From positions 5,308 to 10,813 of the forward strand of contig DBPU01000037.1 of the NCBI GenBank assembly GCA_002305615.1: a DNA stretch of 5,506 bases, written 5' to 3'. Every line of letters starts with the position of its first letter. Position 1 is the first letter of the stretch. This document shows positions 1 to 5,506 of the stretch, piece after piece. Both the position numbers and the translations under genes were made by a program. The notes under the pieces were generated by a model. That model had not been told where the DNA came from and searched no databases. It worked only from the letters and a program-made list of their open reading frames with translations. The DNA is from Verrucomicrobia bacterium UBA1412 (GTDB lineage: Bacteria; Verrucomicrobiota; Verrucomicrobiia; Limisphaerales; UBA1412).

Positions 1-103
1 AAAAACGCGACGCACAGTCTAAGAGTAGAAGGCCGGAATTGTCAAACATCGATTTTATAAATTTGGGTGAGTAACCGTTTCACGGCATCGGCTTAGATAC
101 GGT

Positions 104-1066
104 TCACTCTGCCTTCTTCAGCACGGCGCCCAAGTGGTTGGCGTTGTAGCGCAAGACCCCGGGGAGGTTCGCGTTTCCGACGGGTGAATTCAGCACTTTG
201 GCCTTACCCTGAGCGTCTCTCGTGGCCATCGTCGTAGAGCCGCCTCCATCCAGGTTGAGAGCCTCCCAGGCACCGAATTCGAGCATCCAGCGGCCAACTT
301 CCTCGTAAGTGGCCCCGATGCTGTAAGTCGGCTGGCGTCCGTCGATCGTCATCAAGTAAACATAGCGGCCATCCTGAGAAATCCCTACCGCCGTCCGCGG
401 GTGAATCGCTTTATCACTCTGCTCAACCACCTTGCCCTCTTTGAGGACGATCATGTTGCCGGCAACAGCCGTGCGCACTCCTTCGAGCGGCTGCTCAGGC
501 CCGATGACGCTAATCGCCGCGACGCCGTTGGAAGAAACCGTGAAAGCCGGGTAACTCGCCTCGGAGGGAGAAACCAGAGCCCCTTCGGAAACAGCCAGGC
601 CAATGACGTTGGAAGGCCCGCGGGTCGTCCGGGTTTCGGCATTGAAGGGAGAATAGAAGTTCGCGTTAACGGCCACGTTCAGATCGTTTTCGGTAAGAAA
701 ATCGGCCGTCGTCGTCCGTTCCGTTTCTCTTTCACCGTCTTTGAAATCCTTGTAGCGCCCATTGGTATAGAAAAGCAAACCCTCTTGCCGAGTATCAATT
801 CTCATGACGCATACCTTCTGGAGCGGATCGCTCCCTTCGGCCTTCCGGAAATCTATTCCCGCAAAGAGCGGCGTCCAGGTTTGTGAGTCGATAGGCGCCA
901 CCGCTGCCGCATCCTGAGTAGAGCTGCCGCCGAACTTGATGGTCCATGCTGACGCAAGCACCGAATAATCCTCTGCCTGAGAGTGAGTTGAAAGGCAGCC
1001 GCCCCAAGCGATAAGTCCCAGAGACAGTGCTAAAATGGCTTTTTTATTCATACTTTTCTGATTCAT
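104..1066 (-). CDS. Exported phosphodiester glycosidase family (NAGPA-like) protein
   Basis: Predicted exported enzyme of the NAGPA/phosphodiester glycosidase family (PF09992), which cleaves sugar-phosphodiester bonds. Bacterial members often lie near exopolysaccharide genes; the substrate here is unknown. With the ATG at 1066 the protein has 320 residues. A basic start and hydrophobic stretch (about residues 6-22) form a signal peptide. Signal peptidase I could cut after SQA at residue 31. A Cys at 24 in the context AWGGC makes a lipoprotein possible, but the lipobox is poor. Family motifs in order are NANFYSP (134-140), HPRTAVG (222-228), a DGR segment (242-244), NLDGGGSTTM (271-280) and a C-terminal NSP...ANHLG block, so the domain looks complete. 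The frame stays open upstream to a TTG at 1147, but that extension puts 32 non-signal-like residues before the signal peptide and is rejected. An ATG at 1051 (315 residues) is an equally plausible start, as neither has a strong ribosome binding site. The gene diverges from the exosortase operon. The family call is strong; the link to that operon is inferred. Confidence 0.88.
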   Translation of the reverse strand: MNQKSMNKKAILALSLGLIAWGGCLSTHSQAEDYSVLASAWTIKFGGSSTQDAAAVAPIDSQTWTPLFAGIDFRKAEGSDPLQKVCVMRIDTRQEGLLFYTNGRYKDFKDGERETERTTTADFLTENDLNVAVNANFYSPFNAETRTTRGPSNVIGLAVSEGALVSPSEASYPAFTVSSNGVAAISVIGPEQPLEGVRTAVAGNMIVLKEGKVVEQSDKAIHPRTAVGISQDGRYVYLMTIDGRQPTYSIGATYEEVGRWMLEFGAWEALNLDGGGSTTMATRDAQGKAKVLNSPVGNANLPGVLRYNANHLGAVLKKAE

Positions 1067-1201
1067 AGCGCAAATACATCCATTTACCGGGGCCCATTCT
1101 ATCCTTTCAGGGGAAACTTTGGAAAACAATTGCGTGTTTTTTTTCAATAAAGTTTAGAAATATCTTCCAAACAAACAAGAGGTTGTATACACTCTCGAAG
1201 G

Positions 1202-1240
1202 GTATTTTTTTGCTAAGGGGAAACTCTCATAAAAAAATAC
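1202..1240. repeat. Perfect 10-bp inverted repeat between divergent genes
   Basis: GTATTTTTTT at 1202-1211 is the exact reverse complement of AAAAAAATAC at 1231-1240, with a 19-base spacer. The arms are nearly all A/T, so as RNA the hairpin would be weak, and no T-run follows it as in a terminator. Its place between two divergent genes suits a regulator-binding site or a bent-DNA element. ACTCTC also occurs twice nearby, at 1191-1196 and 1223-1228. The repeat is seen directly; any role is inferred. Confidence 0.5.
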
Positions 1241-1325
1241 AAGCCCTAAACAAAAACAGCAACAAGAAGCACCTTGGTTGAAATAGCCAATCGCAAGGGC
1301 AAAATTTCAGCTGGGAGTGGAAGAT

Positions 1326-1329
1326 GGAG
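1326..1329 (+). promoter_or_regulatory. Ribosome binding site that fixes the TPR gene start
   Basis: GGAG lies eight bases before the ATG at 1338, an ideal Shine-Dalgarno spacing. It selects that ATG over the in-frame GTG at 1317, which would add seven residues (MEDGAKI) and place this GGAG inside the coding sequence. Confidence 0.75.
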
Positions 1330-1337
1330 CCAAAATA

Positions 1338-3686
1338 ATGAAATTCAAGAGTATCGTACTCATAGCGCTTTTACTGGCTGCATTACTTTCTATGGGGGGG
1401 ATAGCCTATCTGGCTTTTGTACACAAATCCACCTCCCATCTCATGACGCAGGCAGCCGAGGCGATCAAAGCCGGTGAGGACAAAAAGGCAAAAGAAGTCC
1501 TTTCCGACGTCATTAGCCGCGACCCATATAATGAGAACGCCTACCGAATACTGGCGGAGCTTTCAGCGAAGGAAAAAGACTATTTCTCCAGCATGTATTT
1601 TTGGGGAGAGGTCATTGTCTTGAACCCTCTCGATAAAAAGGCTCATCTCAATTTCTTCGAAACAGCTTTTTTTGGCGGTGCGGGCACCTATGCTTATGAA
1701 AAGTATCTGATCAATAAGCCGGCCAAGGATTTGACCGATGATATCCTCTACCGGCTGGGTCTGATCGCGATGAACCGCAGAGATCAGGATGTCTCTTTCG
1801 AGATCAAAGAAGAACTCTCTCTGAGAAAATCACCCTATCTGGATTTATTGCAGATAAACGAATCCTTGATCGCGGGCACTTTCGACGTCTTCAAGCAATT
1901 CGAGGGGCTCGCGGCCCGGACTCAGTCTGAAGCCGTGCGGGATTGCGCCAATGCCGCTCTGGCCGCAGACAGCCTCTCCAGAGGTGAGCTGGAAAAAGCG
2001 CTTGGGTACTTTGGGCTCATCACGGGAGCGGATCCGTATGCGAGAATAGACGCCACGATTATTAAAGCCCAATGTTATTTGGCTCAAGAGGATGTCAAAC
2101 AGGCCCGAGCGGCTTATGAGGAAATCTACCGGATGCAACGGGCGAATATTCCCCTCATGCTCACTTGTGTGGAACTGGCCTTCACGGATAATGACCCCAA
2201 AGCCATCTTGAAAATGACCGAGGAGCTCAATGTCGCTTCCAAATCAGGTTTGGCTCTGGATTACTACCTGCGTTCGCTGGTGGCCTCACTTTCGGAAGAG
2301 AATGAGAACGCCCTGAAGTTTATCAACCTTGCGGGGAACTTTCAGAACCGTGTCGTTGGAAGGATTCTCAAATTCAAGCTGGCCAGCGAGTTGAAGGATT
2401 TGCCGAACGCGACCGAATCCGCCCAGGCTCTGGTAAGCTCCGGATTGCCTGCCGTTCTCAAAGAGGTGCTCCAGCAGCATTTACTGGACTTGATCAGCAC
2501 GGCGGAAAAAGCCGGAAACACGGATGCGGCCAAATCACTGGCGGCTTCACTACTGGTGATCGCACCCGAGCAGCCGGTTGCCGTGGGTTACGCCATGGTC
2601 CAGGCGCTGAACGATCAGAATTACCCCGTCGTTTTGAGGTATGCCGAGTCGCTGCTCAAGCAGAACCCAACCAGCAATCCGGCCTTCGAAGCCAAATGTA
2701 TCGCGCTCTTCGGCCAGGGACTCTTCCGGGATGGTGTGGCCTGGACAGATGCCAAACTGAAGCAGGAGCCGACAAACCACGTAGCAGCGATTTTCCAGGC
2801 ACGTTTCGCCTCCAATTCGGACCTGACAGAGCAAGCCGTGCAGAGATATACCGAGGCGGCGCCCTATGTCCCGGTAGAAATATGCGAAGAAGCGGGTAAC
2901 TATATCGTCAGCACGGACCAGGACCCGGAGAAATTCTTTCAGATTCTGGAAGCTTCTCCCGATCTTGCCAAACAGATGCTCGCCAAAGGTCTTCGCGCCC
3001 AACAGGCGATGAAAAAGGGCGATCCTGCCAAGGCTGAAGAATTACTGCGTCAGGCCATCGGCCTCTACCCGAAAGCACCGGGTGTGCGCTCGGCTCTTGC
3101 TACTTTGCTTTACTCTCAGAATCGCAAAACCGATGCCCGCAGAACCCTGGAAGATGGAATCAAAGATAATCCCACCTCCGATAATCTCAAAGTCCGGCTC
3201 GCGGCACTCCTCCTGGAAGAGACTACCCCGGAAAACCTGCAGCAAATTCTCGCTCTCTTGAAGAATATCTGCACCCCTCAGCAGCAGGATGGCTTCCCCT
3301 ATGCAATCCTTTCAGCTACCTACGCCGCTCTGGGCCAACCCGAGCAGGCCATGCAGGCAGCGCTCCGTGCCAATGAGCGCAGCGGCGGCGGCTCCGAAGC
3401 CCCTTACCAACTCGGTTTACGTTTCCTGGAAAAGGGACGTTTTGTTGAATCGATTGAACATTTCAAACGCGCCAGGCAGGCAGGCCCCAACGACACCCGA
3501 ATCGTGGGCGCTCTGGTCAAGGCCTATAATGGAGCTGCCGCTCAGGAGAAAGCAGCCCTGTTGAAAAAATCTTATTCAGAAGAAGCCCTGAAGCTGGAAC
3601 CTGGTAATGAAACGGCTCTGGATATTCTGAAAAAAGCAAATGAGGCATTGGAGGCCGAAGCCGCTTTGAATGAAAAAGCTCAATAA
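1338..3686 (+). CDS. Membrane-anchored TPR-repeat protein of exosortase operon
   Basis: A 782-residue protein with one N-terminal membrane segment (about residues 5-27) and then an almost wholly alpha-helical repeat domain, predicted to face the periplasm. The segment has no Cys, so this is a signal anchor rather than a lipoprotein, unlike the PEP-CTERM-associated TPR lipoprotein PrsT. TPR-like units are clearest near residues 34-66 (consensus-like DPYNENAYRILAEL), 548-583, 580-613 and 686-719 (APYQLGLRFLEKGRF); the middle is more degenerate TPR/solenoid. No catalytic motif was seen, so a scaffold or assembly role is inferred from fold and context. The ATG at 1338 is chosen for its ribosome binding site. 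The 3' end overlaps the exosortase start by 17 bp. A G7 run at 1394-1400 lies in the anchor codons. Large TPR proteins are common beside exosortase and exopolysaccharide genes, but I do not recognise a named family. Confidence 0.85.
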   Translation: MKFKSIVLIALLLAALLSMGGIAYLAFVHKSTSHLMTQAAEAIKAGEDKKAKEVLSDVISRDPYNENAYRILAELSAKEKDYFSSMYFWGEVIVLNPLDKKAHLNFFETAFFGGAGTYAYEKYLINKPAKDLTDDILYRLGLIAMNRRDQDVSFEIKEELSLRKSPYLDLLQINESLIAGTFDVFKQFEGLAARTQSEAVRDCANAALAADSLSRGELEKALGYFGLITGADPYARIDATIIKAQCYLAQEDVKQARAAYEEIYRMQRANIPLMLTCVELAFTDNDPKAILKMTEELNVASKSGLALDYYLRSLVASLSEENENALKFINLAGNFQNRVVGRILKFKLASELKDLPNATESAQALVSSGLPAVLKEVLQQHLLDLISTAEKAGNTDAAKSLAASLLVIAPEQPVAVGYAMVQALNDQNYPVVLRYAESLLKQNPTSNPAFEAKCIALFGQGLFRDGVAWTDAKLKQEPTNHVAAIFQARFASNSDLTEQAVQRYTEAAPYVPVEICEEAGNYIVSTDQDPEKFFQILEASPDLAKQMLAKGLRAQQAMKKGDPAKAEELLRQAIGLYPKAPGVRSALATLLYSQNRKTDARRTLEDGIKDNPTSDNLKVRLAALLLEETTPENLQQILALLKNICTPQQQDGFPYAILSATYAALGQPEQAMQAALRANERSGGGSEAPYQLGLRFLEKGRFVESIEHFKRARQAGPNDTRIVGALVKAYNGAAAQEKAALLKKSYSEEALKLEPGNETALDILKKANEALEAEAALNEKAQ
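1394..1400 (+). other. G7 homopolymer early in the TPR coding sequence
   Basis: Seven consecutive G bases encode part of Met-Gly-Gly inside the membrane anchor, about 57 bases after the start codon. A one-base slip here would shift the frame and, through the overlapping downstream genes, could lower exosortase translation. The tract is seen; phase variation is only a possibility, and the tract is short for that. Confidence 0.3.
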
Positions 3687-4512
3687 GCTAATTAGCCAGG
3701 TCGGTCTCACGCCCCCAATCCCGGGACTCCTCCTCTTGGGCACCGCTCTTCTGGGGATATGGCATGCGACCTTCTCTTACAAATGGGATTCGGGCCTGGC
3801 ACTTTGGGCTTGGGGACTGGCTGTTTTATACCCCTTTTACGCCCGGGATACGGCGGAACCGAGCCGATGGCAATATCCGCAGAAGTGCAGCCGGGTCGTC
3901 GCCTGGGCGCTTCTGGCCCTGAGCGCAGTTCTGCTCGTCACAGGTCCCAAGCTCCTGATACTGCCGGTGCTGCTGGCGGCAGGAGTCTTTTTCTTCGGGA
4001 ATCTCAAGCTGGGAATTTACGGTGCGGGTGCCATTCTGGTCTGGACGGTTATCCTGCCCCAGGCGGAATACCTCCAGCACTTGATCAGCCTGCCTATGAG
4101 AATCATGAGCGCCGGTTTTTCTTCCGAAATATTGAACCTCTTCGGGTATGATTCAATGGCCGAGCAAACGGGAGTCAACATTGATGGCAAGTTGATCGCC
4201 GTCACGGCAGCCTGCAGCGGCATCGAACAACTGGAAGCCATGCTCTTTATCTGCTGGATACTTTCCTTTTCCATGCAGTTCAGACCGTTATTTCAGCTCC
4301 TGCATTTTTTCACCCTTCTGCCGATTCTCCTGCTTTCCAATACGGTCCGCCTGGTCATTACGCTCATCGGCATCCAGACCGCGGGAGATATTTTCTTCTC
4401 AGATACGATTCATACCGCCTTGGGCTTTGGGATGGTGCTGCTCTCGATCCTGCTCTTTGTCGGAATAGGCAATCTCTTCCCCAAAAAACCGATTCAGAAT
4501 AAAACCGTATGA
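3670..4512 (+). CDS. Exosortase/archaeosortase family transpeptidase (Xrt)
   Basis: Multi-pass inner-membrane cysteine protease/transpeptidase of the exosortase family (PF09721, TIGR02602/TIGR04178 type). Such enzymes recognise C-terminal sorting signals (motif, membrane helix, basic tail) on exported proteins and cleave or transfer them at the outer face of the inner membrane. The 280 residues form about eight hydrophobic segments. The active-site set is present: Cys182 in AACSGIEQL, Arg227 in NTVRLVI and His248 in IHTALGF, with the family's usual order and spacing. After the CSG motif there is IEQLEA, where many exosortases have I/L-R-x-L, so the subfamily is not one I can name. The start ATG lies inside the end of the TPR gene; GGAGG at 3650-3654 is 15 bases upstream, rather far, so coupling to upstream translation is likely. 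The stop overlaps the next ATG (ATGA). The length is typical of a stand-alone exosortase without a fused EpsI domain. Confidence 0.93.
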   Translation: MKKLNKLISQVGLTPPIPGLLLLGTALLGIWHATFSYKWDSGLALWAWGLAVLYPFYARDTAEPSRWQYPQKCSRVVAWALLALSAVLLVTGPKLLILPVLLAAGVFFFGNLKLGIYGAGAILVWTVILPQAEYLQHLISLPMRIMSAGFSSEILNLFGYDSMAEQTGVNIDGKLIAVTAACSGIEQLEAMLFICWILSFSMQFRPLFQLLHFFTLLPILLLSNTVRLVITLIGIQTAGDIFFSDTIHTALGFGMVLLSILLFVGIGNLFPKKPIQNKTV

Positions 4513-5506
4513 ATAGGTGGATGAAAAACGCTCTCTGGCTCCTCTCCGCTCTGCCGCTTGTGAGCAAGGCGCCCTACATCTACAATACCTGGATCAATTC
4601 GCCCTTGGAGCGCGGAGGCTGGATTATCTGGATTTGCGTCGGGGCCGCTCTTTTCCTCTGCGAGTATATCCGCCGGCAGGTCCGGAACCATTCCGGAGAA
4701 CATAAAGGTGAGTACCGGTGGTTGTTCATCGCGGCCATCGTGATCGTTGCGGCCGCCTGGGTCTATTTCAGTTTCGGTGCCACCCGAGTCCATGCACTGA
4801 GCATCCTCCTGGGGATCGCCTTCTTCTATCTGGCTACGGGATTACGCTGGGGGCTCTCTGTATTTATCTCTCAGTGGCCTTGCGTCTTTTTTGCGATTCT
4901 GGCGACGCCCTCGCTCTCCTTCTGGGTGGGCCACTATATGGATTTCGAGCTCAAGAATGCTCTCTCTTATGTAGTCGCCAAGCTGGCTCTTGCCTGGTTC
5001 TTCCTGGCCGTGTGGAGCCTCTGGGTTTATTACAAGAAGGCCTTTCCGAGGCTCCAGAGTTTCATTTTTTCTCTGGCTCTCTGCGCAGTGGCCCTGGTCG
5101 CTCTTGCCCAGCGGCAACTGGTCCAGAATGGTGCACCGATTCAATTAGACCTGCAGGAACTCCAATCGGGCGAGTGGCTGGCCCGCAAAGTGGAAGTAAC
5201 CCAGCGCGACCTGAATTTCTTCACCGGCTGCACCTGGATTGGCCGGATGGAGTATTTTGACAACCAGTCCTCTCTTTCCATCCTGGCTCTGGAGGTGGCC
5301 GATATCACCAACCTGCACCCGATGCCCATTTGCCTGAAATCCGGCGGTGCCGAAATTCTCTCTTCAAGCCAGATCTACCTGAACGTTCACAGCAAGCCCG
5401 TTCAGGTGAACGAGCTCGAAATCCTCACCGGGGGCACCCGCTGTATGGCTTATTCGGTCTACTCCAATGACGAATTCTCCACCGGAAACTTTGCCCGGTT
5501 CCGCCT
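4509..5506 (+). CDS. Membrane protein with EpsI-like (DUF3485) C-terminal region, partial
   Basis: An open frame of 332 codons, with no stop before the window edge, starts at an ATG overlapping the exosortase stop as ATGA. The N-terminal part has several hydrophobic segments (about residues 7-22, 38-52, 71-89, 94-110, 115-138, 152-175 and 183-200). It resembles the exosortase N-terminal core: a YNTWINSP...GGW...FLCEYIRR stretch near 25-56 fits the first loop and second helix, but no CSG, NxxR or His segment follows. Residues from about 212 form a soluble domain with LHPMPICLKSGGAEI at 269-283, like the HxPExCxPxxGW signature of exosortase-associated EpsI proteins (TIGR02914/DUF3485). The region would lie on the periplasmic side and assist the exosortase. 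A second ATG at 4521 (residue 5) follows AGGTGG with no spacer, so 4509 is preferred. The membrane-protein call is firm; the EpsI assignment is moderate and rests on one motif plus context. Confidence 0.72.
   Translation, partial: MNRWMKNALWLLSALPLVSKAPYIYNTWINSPLERGGWIIWICVGAALFLCEYIRRQVRNHSGEHKGEYRWLFIAAIVIVAAAWVYFSFGATRVHALSILLGIAFFYLATGLRWGLSVFISQWPCVFFAILATPSLSFWVGHYMDFELKNALSYVVAKLALAWFFLAVWSLWVYYKKAFPRLQSFIFSLALCAVALVALAQRQLVQNGAPIQLDLQELQSGEWLARKVEVTQRDLNFFTGCTWIGRMEYFDNQSSLSILALEVADITNLHPMPICLKSGGAEILSSSQIYLNVHSKPVQVNELEILTGGTRCMAYSVYSNDEFSTGNFARFR

Larger units (their letters stand above)
1067..1337. promoter_or_regulatory. Divergent intergenic region, probable promoters and leader
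   Basis: This AT-rich gap of about 270 bases separates two genes transcribed away from each other, so promoters for both must lie in it unless one gene is read from farther off. It contains an A8/T8 tract (1137-1144), GTATAC at 1185-1190, the inverted repeat described separately, and an A-rich purine leader ahead of the TPR gene. No confident sigma-70 -35/-10 pair could be picked on either strand. A TTGCT at 1210-1214 with GG exactly ten bases before its GC (1200-1201) resembles the -12/-24 layout of sigma-54 promoters, but the rest of the -24 box does not match. No riboswitch family was recognised. Confidence 0.5.

Noticed and set aside
73..104. Inverted repeat AACCGT / ACGGTT as a terminator for the NAGPA-family gene
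   Set aside because: The stem is only 6 bp with a 20-base loop, overlaps the stop codon by one base, and has no U-run after it on the minus strand.
401..886. 161-codon open frame on the plus strand
   Set aside because: It lies antisense inside the well-supported NAGPA-family gene, its product is Arg/Gly-rich without a domain-like pattern, and no ribosome binding site stands out.
1243..1300. GCCCT / AGGGC pairing in the leader as a riboswitch (cyclic di-GMP type considered)
   Set aside because: Only a 5-bp pairing is visible and the conserved core elements of the c-di-GMP riboswitch are absent or in the wrong order.
1317..1337. GTG at 1317 as start of the TPR gene
   Set aside because: The ATG at 1338 has GGAG at an ideal eight-base spacing and gives a normal signal-anchor start; the GTG would bury that site in coding sequence.
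2550..3002. 150-codon open frame on the minus strand
   Set aside because: It is antisense to the TPR gene, whose frame gives regular helical repeats here; the antisense product shows no recognisable pattern.
4718..5260. 180-codon open frame on the plus strand
   Set aside because: It is a +2-type shadow of the membrane protein that starts at 4509; its translation is Pro/Arg/Gly/Cys-rich, whereas the 4509 frame gives coherent membrane helices and an EpsI-like motif and is coupled to the exosortase.

Overview
The window (about 50-55% G+C, rough estimate) reads as a stretch of a Gram-negative-type bacterial chromosome carrying part of an exosortase protein-sorting locus. Exosortases process PEP-CTERM-like C-terminal anchors on exported proteins, and their genes usually sit beside extracellular polysaccharide genes. 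Proteobacteria, Verrucomicrobiota/Lentisphaerota and related phyla all carry such systems. The divergent sequences and gene order here make me lean towards the Verrucomicrobiota/Lentisphaerota side, but nothing in the window settles it. No RNA genes, CRISPR arrays, insertion sequences or integrase remnants were seen.

Layout. Positions 1-103 hold no recognisable gene or convincing terminator. On the minus strand, 104-1066 encodes an exported protein of the NAGPA/phosphodiester glycosidase family, with the signature NLDGGGST. Positions 1067-1337 are an AT-rich divergent intergenic region with a perfect 10-bp inverted repeat (1202-1211 / 1231-1240) and a good Shine-Dalgarno site (1326-1329). On the plus strand, three genes overlap end to start. 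The first (1338-3686) is a membrane-anchored TPR protein of 782 residues. The second (3670-4512) is an exosortase of 280 residues with the Cys/Arg/His catalytic set. The third (4509 to the window edge) is an open-ended membrane protein whose last ~120 visible residues resemble the exosortase-associated EpsI/DUF3485 domain.

How they may work together. The overlaps (17 bp and ATGA) imply one translationally coupled operon. The TPR protein would be a periplasm-facing scaffold, the exosortase the membrane transpeptidase/protease, and the third gene an EpsI-type partner. The N-terminal ~175 residues of the third protein look like an exosortase membrane core without the catalytic segment. It may therefore be a pseudo-exosortase fused to an EpsI-like domain, which is the most unusual item here. 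The divergent NAGPA-family protein fits the usual link between exosortase loci and surface carbohydrate. No PEP-CTERM-type substrate is visible, so the sorting target must be encoded elsewhere.
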